From positions 620,001-684,000 of the forward strand of contig CP126125.1 of the NCBI GenBank assembly GCA_030123525.1: a DNA stretch of 64,000 bases, written 5' to 3'. Positions 1-9,504 of this stretch are shown here, piece by piece. A model generated the notes under the pieces. That model was given only the letters and a program-made list of their open reading frames with translations. It was not told where the DNA came from and did not search any database. Position numbers and translations under genes: made by a program. Source of the stretch: ELB16-189 sp018266435. GTDB taxonomy: Bacteria > Bacteroidota > Bacteroidia > Cytophagales > Cyclobacteriaceae. Numbering within the stretch: the first letter of the stretch is position 1; each line of letters starts with the position of its first letter.

Positions 1-1708
1 GTATGGTACTTAACCGGTGAGCAATTACCAATGATGTGCGGTTTTTCATAAGATTGAATAGCGCTTCCTGAACCAGCCTTTCTGACTCAGAATCCAATGC
101 AGAAGTAGCCTCATCCAAAATTAAGATTGGTGGATTTTTTAATACAGCCCGGGCTATGCTGAGCCGCTGCCGTTGTCCACCTGAAAGTTTTGAGCCTCGC
201 TCGCCAATGAGGGTTTGATACCCATTTTCGGTTTGACAGATAAACTCATGGGCATTAGCAATTTTAGCGGCTTGCACCACTGCTTCTTCACTTATGTTCG
301 GATTGCCAAATGCAATATTATTAAAGATGGTATCATTAAATAATATCGATTCTTGTGTTACCACACCCATTTGTCTGCGCAGTGACTCTATGTCATACTC
401 GGTTAGTGATTTTCCGTCCAGCAATACTTCGCCCTGCGAAGGGTCATAAAAACGGGGCACCAAATCAGCTAACGTTGACTTTCCGCCACCCGAAGGGCCA
501 ACCAATGCAACCGTTTTTCCTTTTTGAATTTTCAGGTTGATATTTTTCAAAACCCAATCTGAGTCATAAGCAAAAGACACATCCTTAAATTCAATATTCT
601 GCTCAAAACTTTTTAGTTCAATGGCATTGGGTTTGTTTTCTATGGCCGGGCGGCTGTCAATCATTTCAAAAATACGTTTGGCTGAGGCAGTTCCTTTTTG
701 CAAAGCCGTAATTCCGTTAGAAAAATTTTTGGCTGGTTGAATAATCTGGGCAAACACGGCAATGAATCCTAAAAAAACAGCCGCATCCAGTGTAGAGTTT
801 TTACTCAGCACCATATTACCTCCAAAAAAAATGATACCGGCAATGATCAGCACACCCAAAATTTCTGATACAGGCGATGCCAGTTCATTTTTGTATGACA
901 TTGATTTATTAACCTTTCGGTAAAAAGCACTCTCCTTCTCAATTTTATCAACCAAGAACTGACGCGCGTTAAAAGCTTTTACTACACGCATGCCACTAAA
1001 GGTTTCATCCAGAATGTTAACAATCCGGCCCAACGACTCCTGGCTTGCCTTGGCCTGTTTTTTCAATCGCTTAATAATCTCTGCCAATACTCCTCCGGTA
1101 AGCGGAAGAACCAGCAGCGTAAACAAGGTTAGCTTGGGTGAAATAGAAAACAATACAAAAAAATAAACCACAATGGTTACCGGTTCTTTCAGTACAGCCT
1201 TCAGGCTATTCATTACGGCATTTTCTACCTCCATCACATCATTGGTAAATCGCGAAATCAAATCGCCCTTGCGTTCGTTATTAAAATAACCAATGTGCAG
1301 CAATGATACTTTTTTAAAAATTTCCATACGGATGTTTTTTACCAGGTCCACCCGAATTTTAGTAGCCATTACCCGTTCAAGGTAGCGGAAGAGATTAGCC
1401 AGAATTACGGTTATAACAATCAACGCAATAACAAACAACAGCGAATTGAGTTGCCCATAGTTTTTGACAACCGACAAATAATAATGGTTGAAAACCCCAA
1501 CAATGTAATCGGTGGATATACTAAAGCCGGGAAGGGGTGGTATTTCGACCGGCATTTTTCCCTGGTCAAACAGCGACTTGAGCATGGGTATAACCAACAC
1601 AATGTTGAATGCCCCAAAAACTATTCCCAACACAGAGTATAGAAAAAAGAAACCCAGCCTGCGGCCGATGGAATTGGCATACGATAAAATGCGGAGAAAA
1701 ATTTTCAT
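1..1708 (-). CDS. MsbA-like ABC exporter, transmembrane domain fused to ATPase (3' end cut by window edge)
   Basis: A half-transporter that probably exports lipid or drug-like substrates across the inner membrane as a homodimer. Read leftward from the ATG at 1708, it begins MKIFLRILSYAN and stays open to the window edge (569 residues). About 330 residues form the ABC_membrane region with several hydrophobic helices. The ATPase domain shows Walker A (GPSGGGKST, near residue 403), the LSGGQRQ signature and Walker B (LILDEATSALD). The last visible residues are the H-loop (VIAHRLST), so only a short C-terminal tail is missing. The order TMD-NBD and the length match MsbA/LmrA-type exporters. The substrate cannot be told from sequence. 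It is divergent from the L31 gene. Confidence 0.93.
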   Translation of the reverse strand, partial: MKIFLRILSYANSIGRRLGFFFLYSVLGIVFGAFNIVLVIPMLKSLFDQGKMPVEIPPLPGFSISTDYIVGVFNHYYLSVVKNYGQLNSLLFVIALIVITVILANLFRYLERVMATKIRVDLVKNIRMEIFKKVSLLHIGYFNNERKGDLISRFTNDVMEVENAVMNSLKAVLKEPVTIVVYFFVLFSISPKLTLFTLLVLPLTGGVLAEIIKRLKKQAKASQESLGRIVNILDETFSGMRVVKAFNARQFLVDKIEKESAFYRKVNKSMSYKNELASPVSEILGVLIIAGIIFFGGNMVLSKNSTLDAAVFLGFIAVFAQIIQPAKNFSNGITALQKGTASAKRIFEMIDSRPAIENKPNAIELKSFEQNIEFKDVSFAYDSDWVLKNINLKIQKGKTVALVGPSGGGKSTLADLVPRFYDPSQGEVLLDGKSLTEYDIESLRRQMGVVTQESILFNDTIFNNIAFGNPNISEEAVVQAAKIANAHEFICQTENGYQTLIGERGSKLSGGQRQRLSIARAVLKNPPILILDEATSALDSESERLVQEALFNLMKNRTSLVIAHRLSTI

Positions 1709-1808
1709 TACGATACAGGTATAAACTAAGACGGGAAGGCCGCTAAAAAATTCTAATTCCTGCAAAATACTTGGATTTTAAGCCTAAAAAAAAATAGATT
1801 GGTCATGG

Positions 1809-1839
1809 TTTGTCAAAACAACCCAAATCCCTATTTTTG
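1809..1839 (+). promoter_or_regulatory. Bacteroidota sigma-70-type promoter of the L31 gene
   Basis: TTTG at 1809-1812 is followed by exactly 19 bases and TATTTTTG at 1832-1839. This matches the TTTG-N19-TAnnTTTG consensus of the Bacteroidota primary sigma factor. It ends 20 bases before the L31 start codon, so the leader is short. Confidence 0.8.
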
Positions 1840-1859
1840 CAGTCCTTTTAAAGAAAAAT

Positions 1860-2105
1860 ATGAAAAAGAACATCCACCCCAACTATCAGGAAGTGGTTTT
1901 TTGGGATACTTCCAGCGATTTTAAGTTTATGAGCCGTTCTACCAACGTGCCAAAAGAAAAAATTAAATGGACTGACGGTAAGGAATATCCGGTAATTAAA
2001 GTAGAGGTTAGCTCAGCTTCACACCCTTATTTTACAGGCAAAAAAATGTTGGTGGATACAGCCGGCCGAGTAGAGAAATTCCAAAAAAAATACGGCAAAA
2101 AATAA
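1860..2105 (+). CDS. rpmE2: 50S ribosomal protein L31 type B
   Basis: An 81-residue ribosomal large-subunit protein. It starts MKKNIHPNYQEVVFWD and contains the SRSTN and SASHPYFTGKK stretches typical of L31. The long form without the CxxC zinc-binding cysteines is type B, the usual L31 of Bacteroidota. It is a single-gene transcription unit with a strong promoter in front and a strong hairpin terminator behind. Confidence 0.97.
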   Translation: MKKNIHPNYQEVVFWDTSSDFKFMSRSTNVPKEKIKWTDGKEYPVIKVEVSSASHPYFTGKKMLVDTAGRVEKFQKKYGKK

Positions 2106-2130
2106 CATTGCTCTTAGCGTTTAGATAATG

Positions 2131-2160
2131 AATCCCGCCCTCGCGGGATTCTTTTTTTGT
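2131..2160 (+). terminator. Rho-independent terminator after L31
   Basis: An 8-bp perfect stem (AATCCCGC / GCGGGATT) with a 4-base loop is followed by CTTTTTTTG. It lies 25 bases after the L31 stop codon. Confidence 0.9.
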
Positions 2161-2194
2161 TTTAATTTTAACATTTGCAAACCTAAGGTAAAGC

Positions 2195-3379
2195 ATGAAT
2201 CTGATCCTGTTCGATGATCCGTCCACCCGCATCAATTTGTTGCCGCTTACTTTTACCCGGCCGGTGGCTGCCATTCGTGTGGGTATTTTAACCCTGGCCG
2301 AAAAGTGGGAGTTTGTACTGAAAACAAAAGCATCTTACGCTACTGCCGATTATCTTTCTCAAAAATTTCCTCTTAAAATATCTACCGAAAACCTTTGGAT
2401 CCACGGTGCCCTTTGCCCGGATGAAACCCTGATTGCGTCAATTGCAAAACTAAAACCAGGAGATGCACTCTGTAAGAATTCAACAATCATAGCAGTTTAC
2501 ACCCCCGAAGGTAAGTTGCCTGAATCCATCAAAGGGAACGCAACAGAATACGACAACGAAATAACACTCATCGATCAGCCCTGGAAAATTTTTCAGCAAA
2601 ATGGAAATCAAATCAAGGCCGACTTTAAACGGATTACTGCAAACCGCAAATCTAACCCGGTCACTGATCCCCATACCCGAACTTACAACCCCGAAAATAT
2701 TTTTTTGGAAGAAGGGGTCACTCTTCATGCCGCAATCTTAAATGCCGAAAATGGGCCGATTTACCTTGCAAAAAATTCACAAGTGCAAGAAGGAGCCATT
2801 GTGCGTGGGCCCTTCTCATTGGGTAAAGAATCGGTGATTAACATGGGCGGTAAAATGCGTGCTGACACAACCATTGGGCCTTTCTGCAAAATTGGTGGCG
2901 AAGTGAGCAACTCCGTACTGATCGGGTATTCCAACAAAGCACACGATGGCTTTTTAGGCAACTCGGTACTGGGCGAATGGTGCAACCTGGGTGCCGACAC
3001 CAACACCTCCAATTTAAAAAACACATACCAGAATGTGAAAGTGTGGAGCTATTTCAAAAAAGATTTCATTGACATGGGCAGCCCTAATTGCGGCCTGATC
3101 ATGGGCGACCACAGCAAGAGTGGCATCAATACCATGTTCAACACTGGCACAGTAGTGGGCGTAAGCTGCAATGTTTTTGGTGCCGGGCTTTTACCTAAGC
3201 TCATCCCCTCGTTTAGCTGGGGCGGAGCCGATGGATTTAAAACCTATGAACTTCAAAAAGCCATGCAAACGGCCGAGCGGATGATGGGGAGAAAAAACAT
3301 TTTCTTTTCAAAAACTGATGCCGACTTATTTAAAAAAATAAATGATCTTGAAAATGATTTTAGTGTTGAAGAAAGATAA
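2195..3379 (+). CDS. GlmU-family putative sugar nucleotidyltransferase with left-handed beta-helix
   Basis: A 394-residue protein of the GlmU-like family widespread in Bacteroidota, thought to act in nucleotide-sugar metabolism; its exact substrate is not established. The N-terminus (MNLILFDD, LLPLTFTRP) fits the NTP_transf_4-type domain. From about residue 170 the hexapeptide rhythm of a left-handed beta-helix appears (for example GPFCKIGGEVSNSVLIG), and the late GADGFKTYEL motif is typical of the family. There is no classical GxGTRM-type loop as in true GlmU, so it should not be annotated as GlmU itself. It is followed by about 120 bp without a gene. Confidence 0.85.
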   Translation: MNLILFDDPSTRINLLPLTFTRPVAAIRVGILTLAEKWEFVLKTKASYATADYLSQKFPLKISTENLWIHGALCPDETLIASIAKLKPGDALCKNSTIIAVYTPEGKLPESIKGNATEYDNEITLIDQPWKIFQQNGNQIKADFKRITANRKSNPVTDPHTRTYNPENIFLEEGVTLHAAILNAENGPIYLAKNSQVQEGAIVRGPFSLGKESVINMGGKMRADTTIGPFCKIGGEVSNSVLIGYSNKAHDGFLGNSVLGEWCNLGADTNTSNLKNTYQNVKVWSYFKKDFIDMGSPNCGLIMGDHSKSGINTMFNTGTVVGVSCNVFGAGLLPKLIPSFSWGGADGFKTYELQKAMQTAERMMGRKNIFFSKTDADLFKKINDLENDFSVEER

Positions 3380-3503
3380 TATCATTCTTAAAAAAAATGG
3401 CTTGAAGAGATATGAAAGCACGGATAGCCTTTGCAACAAATAAAGTTTTGGAATATGGTCTGCTGAACGAATACCCACATTCTAAGCTTAGACAAACAAC
3501 GCC

Positions 3504-4628
3504 ATGACTTTCTCTTCCATTCCCGGCCTGATTGAAGTAAAAAACAAACTGGTTTCATCGGTACAATCTAATCACCTTGCGCATGCCCTCTTATTGGCCG
3601 GCAAAGAGGGCGCGCTGTCGCTACCCATAGCTCTTGCCTTCGCCCAGTATTTGCATTGCCAAAATAAAAATGAAACCGATGCTTGTGGTGTATGCCCGGC
3701 TTGCAATAAAAGTTTAAAATATATTCATCCCGACACGCACTTTGTGTTTCCGTTAGGCAACGTAAAAAATGATAAAGATGAGGAGCATTTTCGTTCGGCC
3801 ATTTTAAAAATATGGCGCAATTTTTTGTTGGCACAACCCTTCGGAAATCTGACCGACTGGATCAACTCATACGGAGGCGAGGATAAACAAGCCTTGATTG
3901 CTCGGGAAGAAAGCCGCGAAATTATTCGTGCTCTTTCGCTCAAGCCCTTTGAAAGCCCTGTCAAAATCATGATCATCTGGATGCCCGAGCTAATGCATTC
4001 ATCGGCCGCCAATGGCATTTTGAAAATTCTGGAAGAACCACCGCCACAAACTTTTTTTCTCCTGGTAACTTCTGCAGCCGAACAGCTGCTGCCTACCATT
4101 TTATCAAGGGTGCAGCGTGTTTACATACCCTTGCTAAGCGATGAAGACCTGTCGCAATATTTGCAACACCATCATCCGATGGATGAACGTAAGCTACAGG
4201 GAATAGTACAACTGGCTGAAGGCGATTTGAATTTTGCTATTCAACTCATCGACAGCGAAGAAGATCATCACCAAGATCGGTTTGCCGACTGGATGCGCAC
4301 CTGTTTCAAAAAGGATTTTATTAAACTGATCACCCTGTCAGAAGAATTTCATGAAATGGACAAACTAAACCAGAGAAATTTATTGACGTACAGCCTGGGC
4401 ATGATGCGCGAATCTCTCTTGCAAATTTCAAGTGCTGAACAAATCAGTCGTATTCAAGGATCAGAAGAAAAATTCATTCGCGATTTCAGCAAAGTGGTTA
4501 CCCTGCCTAAGATTGAAACGATCAATCAGTTAATGAACGATGCCGTATATCACCTTGAGCGAAATGGAAGCGCCAAGATGATTTTTATGGACTTGTCATT
4601 GCAGATAGCCAAAGTCTTCAACCTGTAA
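3504..4628 (+). CDS. holB: DNA polymerase III subunit delta' (clamp loader)
   Basis: A 374-residue clamp-loader subunit that works with tau/gamma and delta to load the sliding clamp. The N-terminal AAA+ fold has a degenerate nucleotide loop (AGKEGALS), as expected for delta', which does not hydrolyse ATP. A four-cysteine zinc cluster C-X8-C-X2-C-X2-C lies near residues 52-70. SAANGILKILEEPP and TILSRVQR correspond to the conserved sensor and arginine regions of delta'/gamma. The start was chosen at the ATG of MTFSSIPGL, which gives the normal family N-terminus. Confidence 0.92.
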   Translation: MTFSSIPGLIEVKNKLVSSVQSNHLAHALLLAGKEGALSLPIALAFAQYLHCQNKNETDACGVCPACNKSLKYIHPDTHFVFPLGNVKNDKDEEHFRSAILKIWRNFLLAQPFGNLTDWINSYGGEDKQALIAREESREIIRALSLKPFESPVKIMIIWMPELMHSSAANGILKILEEPPPQTFFLLVTSAAEQLLPTILSRVQRVYIPLLSDEDLSQYLQHHHPMDERKLQGIVQLAEGDLNFAIQLIDSEEDHHQDRFADWMRTCFKKDFIKLITLSEEFHEMDKLNQRNLLTYSLGMMRESLLQISSAEQISRIQGSEEKFIRDFSKVVTLPKIETINQLMNDAVYHLERNGSAKMIFMDLSLQIAKVFNL

Positions 4629-4634
4629 ATCAAT

Positions 4635-4642
4635 TATTTTTG
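4635..4642 (+). promoter_or_regulatory. Possible -7 promoter element of the cyclophilin gene
   Basis: TATTTTTG matches TAnnTTTG and lies 14 bases before the start codon at 4657. No TTTG is present at the expected upstream spacing, so this is only a half-match. Confidence 0.35.
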
Positions 4643-4656
4643 CAAATAAAATATAC

Positions 4657-5532
4657 ATGACAAAGTTCCTTTCACTGTTTGCATGCATACTGGTTGCTGT
4701 TGTTTCTGCTTCGGGTCAGAAGAAAGAAAAAATAGTTATCATCAATACCCGGTTTGGCAACATGGTGGCTATCCTATACAATGAAACTCCCAAACATAAA
4801 GCCAACTTTATCAAGTTGGCCGGTGAGCATTTTTATGACAGCCTGTTATTTCACCGTGTCATTTCAGGCTTTATGATTCAGGGCGGAGATCCTGATTCTA
4901 AAAAAGCAAATGACAATCAGTCGATAGGCAGCGGAGGCCCGGGCTATACCATTGAAGCAGAGTTTGATCCAAAACTATTTCATAAAAAAGGAGTGCTTGC
5001 TGCCGCTCGTTTGGGTGATGCCCTGAATCCTACCAAGGCTTCGAGTGGAAGCCAGTTTTATATTGTGCAGGGTGCGGTGCTGACCAACGAGGCTGCCAAT
5101 GAACTGAGGTTTGATCAAGCCAAACTCAACCAGGCCTTGCAGCAATACCTCGCCAAACCCGAGCATCAAGCAATGCGCGATTCAATGACTGCACTTTATT
5201 CTTCGGGCGATACTTATCATTTTAAGAAAAAAGTTTTTGCGTTAGCCCCAACCTTAGAAAAAGAAACCGGGATTTTCGTAACTAAAAATATTCCGGAAGA
5301 AAGAATTAACGTTTACTCTACCCTTGGGGGTACCCCACACCTGGATGGCGGCTATACCGTATTTGGCGAACTCATTGCCGGCATTGATGTACTCGATAAA
5401 ATTGCCTCGGTTAAAACAGGTGCGAATGACCGCCCGCTAGAAGATGTGCGCATGTTTGTATCCGTAAAAGAGATGTCAAAAAAGAAAATCGAAAAAATGT
5501 ACGGCTACCATTTCCCGATTATAAAAAAATGA
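4657..5532 (+). CDS. Secreted cyclophilin-type peptidyl-prolyl cis-trans isomerase
   Basis: A 291-residue exported prolyl isomerase, probably a periplasmic folding helper. A signal peptide (about residues 1-20, hydrophobic then ASGQ) precedes the cyclophilin domain. Family motifs visible are FHRVISGFMIQGGDP, GPGYTIEAEF and SSGSQFYIVQG. The domain is split by an insertion of roughly 70 residues after the QFYIVQG strand, before the final GGYTVFGELIAG segment; long inserted cyclophilins of this kind are common in Bacteroidota. It overlaps the next start codon by 4 bases (ATGA), so the two are co-transcribed. Confidence 0.93.
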   Translation: MTKFLSLFACILVAVVSASGQKKEKIVIINTRFGNMVAILYNETPKHKANFIKLAGEHFYDSLLFHRVISGFMIQGGDPDSKKANDNQSIGSGGPGYTIEAEFDPKLFHKKGVLAAARLGDALNPTKASSGSQFYIVQGAVLTNEAANELRFDQAKLNQALQQYLAKPEHQAMRDSMTALYSSGDTYHFKKKVFALAPTLEKETGIFVTKNIPEERINVYSTLGGTPHLDGGYTVFGELIAGIDVLDKIASVKTGANDRPLEDVRMFVSVKEMSKKKIEKMYGYHFPIIKK

Positions 5533-6428
5533 AAATACTGGTAACCGGCTGCAACGGATTGTTAGGGCAAAAGCTGGTAGAATTAATTTCCACCACGGAG
5601 GACCACTATTTGATAGCCACCGCCAAATCGAAATTGGTAATTCCATTTATCGGTGAGTTTCACGCATTAGACATTACTTCTTCGTGGCAAGTTGAGCAGG
5701 TACTGGCAGCCACAAAACCTGATGTAGTAATTAATACGGCTGCCATGACACAGGTTGATCAATGCGAAACTGAAAAAGAAAAATGCTGGCTCAACAATGT
5801 TACCTCTGTTGAACACCTTGTTAAGGCCTGCCAAAATGTGGAAGCTCATCTGGTTCACCTTTCTACTGATTTTGTTTTTGACGGAACCCATGGCCCGTTA
5901 GATGAAAATGAAAAACCTAATCCGCTGAGCTACTATGGCGAAAGCAAATGGGCTTCTGAAAAAATTGTAGAGAAAAGTAACATCGGGTGGACGATTGTGC
6001 GAACAGTTCTGGTGTATGGCGTAACCCAAGACATGAGCCGCAGCAACATTGTGCTGTGGGTAAAAAAAAATCTGGAAGAAGGAAAAAAAATAAATGTGGT
6101 AACCGATCAATGGCGAACCCCTACGCTGGCAGAAGATTTAGCAACAGGTTGTTATCTCGCTGCCACCAAAAAAACGAAGGGTATATACCATATTTCAGGA
6201 AGTGAAATGATGACCCCGTATGATATTGCAATGGCAACGGCCGATTTTTTTAAATTGGATAAATCATTGATTCAACAAACCGATTCCACAAAATTTACTC
6301 AACCGGCCAGGCGACCTCCCAAAACCGGGTTCATTATTGATAAAGCCAAAAGGGAGTTGAGCTATACACCTCATTCATTTAAACAAGGGTTAGCGCTGCT
6401 GAAGAGACAGCTCTCTGAGAAAATTTAA
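5529..6428 (+). CDS. SDR-family oxidoreductase, dTDP-4-dehydrorhamnose reductase-like (RmlD/RfbD)
   Basis: A 299-residue NAD(P)-dependent reductase of the extended SDR family. The N-terminal Rossmann motif is TGCNGLLGQKL, the cofactor-site NTAAMTQVDQCE motif is typical of RmlD_sub_bind proteins, and the catalytic YxxxK is YYGESK. True RmlD makes dTDP-L-rhamnose, but the surrounding rml genes are absent, so the precise substrate is unsure. The start overlaps the cyclophilin stop. It converges on the LytTR regulator with only 13 bp between stops. Confidence 0.85.
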   Translation: MKILVTGCNGLLGQKLVELISTTEDHYLIATAKSKLVIPFIGEFHALDITSSWQVEQVLAATKPDVVINTAAMTQVDQCETEKEKCWLNNVTSVEHLVKACQNVEAHLVHLSTDFVFDGTHGPLDENEKPNPLSYYGESKWASEKIVEKSNIGWTIVRTVLVYGVTQDMSRSNIVLWVKKNLEEGKKINVVTDQWRTPTLAEDLATGCYLAATKKTKGIYHISGSEMMTPYDIAMATADFFKLDKSLIQQTDSTKFTQPARRPPKTGFIIDKAKRELSYTPHSFKQGLALLKRQLSEKI

Positions 6429-6441
6429 AAAAACGGAAACG

Positions 6442-7185
6442 TTATATTCCTAACACATCTTTCAGTTTTGCATAGCCTGTTTGGCTCACTGGTATTCTTG
6501 TGCCGCTTTTCAACAAAATTACATGATTGTCTTTTTCGGCTGGCTCAATGCGGGTGAGTTCCTGAATGTTGAGCAGATACGAGCGGTGTGTTCGCACAAA
6601 CATTTTTGAATCAAGTGTGTTTTCAAAAAATGCCATGGTTTTCTTTTTCAGATAAAATCCATCGGCTGTAAAAATTTTTACATAATCGTCAAACGCTTCG
6701 AGGTAATGAATTTTTTGAACGGGCAACACTACAATGTTTTGTCCTTTCTTTACCACTACCCGGCTTTGACTTTCGGGTGAAGCAATCTCTTCGGCAATGG
6801 CTTGGGGTGTCAAACTATTTTGTTGTGAAAGAAATTTGTTCATCGCTTTATCAAATCGTTCTTTGCCATAAGGTTTGAGCAGGTAATCAATGGCATGGGT
6901 TTCAAAGGCTTTGATTGCGTACGCATCAAAGGCAGTGGTAAATATGACGGGAGGCGGATTATCAATTAATTCTAGCATTTCAAACCCGTTGATTTTGGGC
7001 ATTTGAATATCCAGAAAAATCAAACCTGGCTGATGCTGCGCTATGGCTTTCACTCCTTCAAATCCATCACCACATTCGGCCACCACTTCAGTTTGAGAAA
7101 ATGCCTTCAGGTATTCTTTTACAATGCTGCGGGCAAGCGGTTCATCATCTATGATTATTATTTTTATGTGTTGCGGGTTTGCCAT
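6442..7185 (-). CDS. LytTR-family response regulator
   Basis: A 247-residue two-component regulator. Residues 1-120 are a receiver domain with the acidic pair (IIIDDEPLA), the phosphoacceptor aspartate in FLDIQMPKINGFE and the conserved lysine in LLKPYGKERF. Residues about 140-245 are a LytTR DNA-binding domain (VVLPVQKIHYLEAFDDYVKI, then FVRTHRSYLLN). Its start directly follows the stop of the sensor kinase, so the kinase is certainly its partner. It ends a leftward operon with the LiaF-like and DUF4288 genes. Confidence 0.95.
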   Translation of the reverse strand: MANPQHIKIIIIDDEPLARSIVKEYLKAFSQTEVVAECGDGFEGVKAIAQHQPGLIFLDIQMPKINGFEMLELIDNPPPVIFTTAFDAYAIKAFETHAIDYLLKPYGKERFDKAMNKFLSQQNSLTPQAIAEEIASPESQSRVVVKKGQNIVVLPVQKIHYLEAFDDYVKIFTADGFYLKKKTMAFFENTLDSKMFVRTHRSYLLNIQELTRIEPAEKDNHVILLKSGTRIPVSQTGYAKLKDVLGI

Positions 7186-8217
7186 TTATTCGGCTTTACT
7201 GGGTTGCGGAATCTTGATTGATGTAGTAAAAGTATTTTCAACTTGAGAAGTAGCTAACAAATCGTTTCGATAATACAGCAAGGCAAGCCTGCGTTTAACT
7301 GCGCTTAGCCCAAAGCCTGTTCCTTTTTTCTGTGGTCCACCAGTTTCCGGATCAAAAGGATTGGTAACATTAATGATTAAATTCTTTTCGTCTGTACGAG
7401 CATTGATCTTGATTTCTACTGCCCCAGTGGTGTCGTACAAACCAAACTTGATTGCATTTTCTAAAATTGGTTGAAGCAATAATGAGGGTATTTTCATTGA
7501 CAAAACTTTTTCGTCTGTTTCTACGGTGGTTAATAGCCGGTGGCTGAATCTTACTTTCTCTATTTCGAGATAAAGATTGAGGTGATGAAGTTCTTCGCTG
7601 AGCAGTACCAGTTGATTGGCTTCTTTCTGTACCGTGTTACGCAAAAAATCAGAAAGTTGTTCAATCATTTTTCGTGCTTGCTCGGGCTGTACAAGGGTTA
7701 ATGCGCTGATGGAATTTAAACTGTTAAATAAAAAATGAGGTTGCAGTTGCTGGCGAAGATTTGATAGTTCCGCTTCGCGCATCAGTCTATCTGATTCTTT
7801 TGAGTGCTCTTCGTTTTGCTGATGTTCTTTCATGTAATAGAATAGCCATCCATCAATTCCTGAAATGAGCATCAGTAACCAAACAAAAATAAAACGAATC
7901 AGCAACGTTGTGCTAAGCCATGCTGTATATTCAGCATGCGAAGGTAACAGCTTGAGTATGGAGTGAATTACCCCTGTGCTTATTACTGAAAGTACCCAGG
8001 CTGAAACTAAGATTGTGATCGCATTTTTTGTATTGGGCCTGAAGTATTTTACAAGGGTAATCATACCGTATCCTGCAAGCACGATTACCGTGGCCGTAAG
8101 AGAGGCATCCATCCATGATTCGCGAATGGGCATTCCATAATAAACCATTACTATAAACTGAAGAGCGGCCAGCAGTACCCATTCAGCAGTTAAAAATTTT
8201 TGTTTCAATGTTTCCAT
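7186..8217 (-). CDS. LytS-like membrane sensor histidine kinase
   Basis: A 343-residue kinase of the His_kinase/YehU class. About four hydrophobic helices occupy residues 10-150, with no large external sensor domain. The phosphoacceptor motif is LQPHFLFNSLNSISAL, and the ATPase domain shows the N-box (LLLQPILENAIKFGL) and G-box (KGTGFGLSAVKRRL). It is immediately upstream of its LytTR regulator and 5 bp downstream of the DUF4288 gene. With the LiaF-like protein, this suggests sensing of envelope stress by a membrane-embedded kinase; that role is inferred from context. Confidence 0.94.
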   Translation of the reverse strand: METLKQKFLTAEWVLLAALQFIVMVYYGMPIRESWMDASLTATVIVLAGYGMITLVKYFRPNTKNAITILVSAWVLSVISTGVIHSILKLLPSHAEYTAWLSTTLLIRFIFVWLLMLISGIDGWLFYYMKEHQQNEEHSKESDRLMREAELSNLRQQLQPHFLFNSLNSISALTLVQPEQARKMIEQLSDFLRNTVQKEANQLVLLSEELHHLNLYLEIEKVRFSHRLLTTVETDEKVLSMKIPSLLLQPILENAIKFGLYDTTGAVEIKINARTDEKNLIINVTNPFDPETGGPQKKGTGFGLSAVKRRLALLYYRNDLLATSQVENTFTTSIKIPQPSKAE

Positions 8218-8222
8218 TGTAA

Positions 8223-8564
8223 TTAAAAGAGGGGTCTATCTTCAAGCTGCATCGATGCCGCCTGATTGTGAATGTACCGGATGTATTGATTGGCTTCTTC
8301 CATTTCCCTTACCTGAGAGTGTAACTCCATTCCGTTTTTAAATTCTTCTATTGGGCGAAGTTCGGCCACGTTTACAAATTCCCAACTTACAGTACCATGT
8401 TTTTTATTCAGCACGGTTTCTTCAAATCCAATGCCCATCACTCGTGCTTTCAAAAAGGCTTCTTCAAAAGCGTGAGCTTCGATCAGCCGAAGATGCTCGT
8501 CAAACTGAGGCGTGTGCATGCCTTTACCTTTGATTTGAAAAACAAGTTTTGCAATGTACCACAT
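8223..8564 (-). CDS. DUF4288 domain-containing protein
   Basis: A 113-residue cytoplasmic protein starting MWYIAKLVFQIKG, which matches the DUF4288 opening (W-Y-x-A-K). It has a central ETVLNK...VSWEFVNVAEL segment, as in that family. The function is unknown. It sits between the LiaF-like protein and the sensor kinase, 5 bp from the kinase start, so it belongs to the same leftward operon. Confidence 0.75.
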   Translation of the reverse strand: MWYIAKLVFQIKGKGMHTPQFDEHLRLIEAHAFEEAFLKARVMGIGFEETVLNKKHGTVSWEFVNVAELRPIEEFKNGMELHSQVREMEEANQYIRYIHNQAASMQLEDRPLF

Positions 8565-8619
8565 ACCTTTTTGATTTACGGTTTTTGATTTACAGTCTCA
8601 CAGGATAGGCAGGCTGCCT

Positions 8620-9321
8620 TCAATAACTCTTGATTTCAATAGATCCAAATACCAGGGAGCCTTTTAGGATTAAGGTCTTATTAGATACTTCGGTGGTATC
8701 GCGTCTTTTGTCTTCCACCGAAGCAAACACACAATCTACATCCGATTGAATTTTCCAGTTGGCCGGCACAATCAGTTTTATTCCACCGAAGACTACACTT
8801 GCATCCAGCGTGGCCGACCCGTTAATGTCGGCTTGTGTAAGATCAATATCGTTTCCGCCAAACACTGAGTTGATTTCACCACCTTTAAAATCCTTCGACA
8901 TTATTTTTTTTTTGGTTCCCCCAAAAACAGTGTTGATGTCGAGGTGGCTGTCAGTTATACTTGAGGTGTCATTAAAACTCCAGTCTTTGCGTTGCCTTCT
9001 CGGCTTCAGTATCATCCAAAGACCAAACAAAATGATGGCCACCGGCCAGATGAAATGACGAATGCTGATGTCTGTATATTCATCCAGCAAGAAAGCTGTG
9101 CCTACCAATATCATAATTAACCAGCCGCCCGGGCGAAACCCCCTGCGAGCACCTAAGAAAAGGCCCAGGCCGATGAACAACATTTCCCAGGTTAATACCC
9201 AATAAGGTATATCCAGCCCCATTTGACGGCCGAGCAGCACACTGCCGATAATCACTAATATCAATCCGGCAAAAGCCTTGCCCGACTTAGGGGCGGTAAA
9301 ACGATCCGTATTTGTTTCCAT
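8620..9321 (-). CDS. LiaF-like membrane protein with cell-wall-active antibiotic response domain
   Basis: A 233-residue protein. Four short hydrophobic helices lie in residues 14-105 (LiaI/LiaF-like transmembrane region, including GLFLGARRGFRPGGW). They are followed by a beta-solenoid-like domain with repeated VFGG motifs (TVFGGTKK, SVFGGND, VVFGGIKL) and LVFGSIEI, as in DUF2154/LiaF. LiaF proteins modulate LytS/LytT-like or LiaRS envelope-stress signalling, which fits the two-component pair downstream. It is the first gene of the leftward operon and starts 13 bp from the first possible codon of the divergent reading frame. Confidence 0.85.
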   Translation of the reverse strand: METNTDRFTAPKSGKAFAGLILVIIGSVLLGRQMGLDIPYWVLTWEMLFIGLGLFLGARRGFRPGGWLIMILVGTAFLLDEYTDISIRHFIWPVAIILFGLWMILKPRRQRKDWSFNDTSSITDSHLDINTVFGGTKKKIMSKDFKGGEINSVFGGNDIDLTQADINGSATLDASVVFGGIKLIVPANWKIQSDVDCVFASVEDKRRDTTEVSNKTLILKGSLVFGSIEIKSY

Positions 9322-9504
9322 GTTTTTTAATTTATGCTCAAAGAAACGGAGGATTCAGTTGCCCGGCCAGCTAAGGTAGGCCGCCACCCGGAGATAGTCG
9401 GTAAACAGGGGAAAGCAGTAGGTGAAACCAGCGATCAGGTTGAGAATAAACCTATTTACGTTCAATCCGTATATTCGTTATCCCAAAAAACAAACCAAAC
9501 CCGT

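Noticed and set aside
9334..9504. Upstream extension of the diheme cytochrome (57 residues)
   Set aside because: It would start 13 bp from the divergent gene, leaves no room for promoters, and puts a polar stretch before a normal signal anchor.
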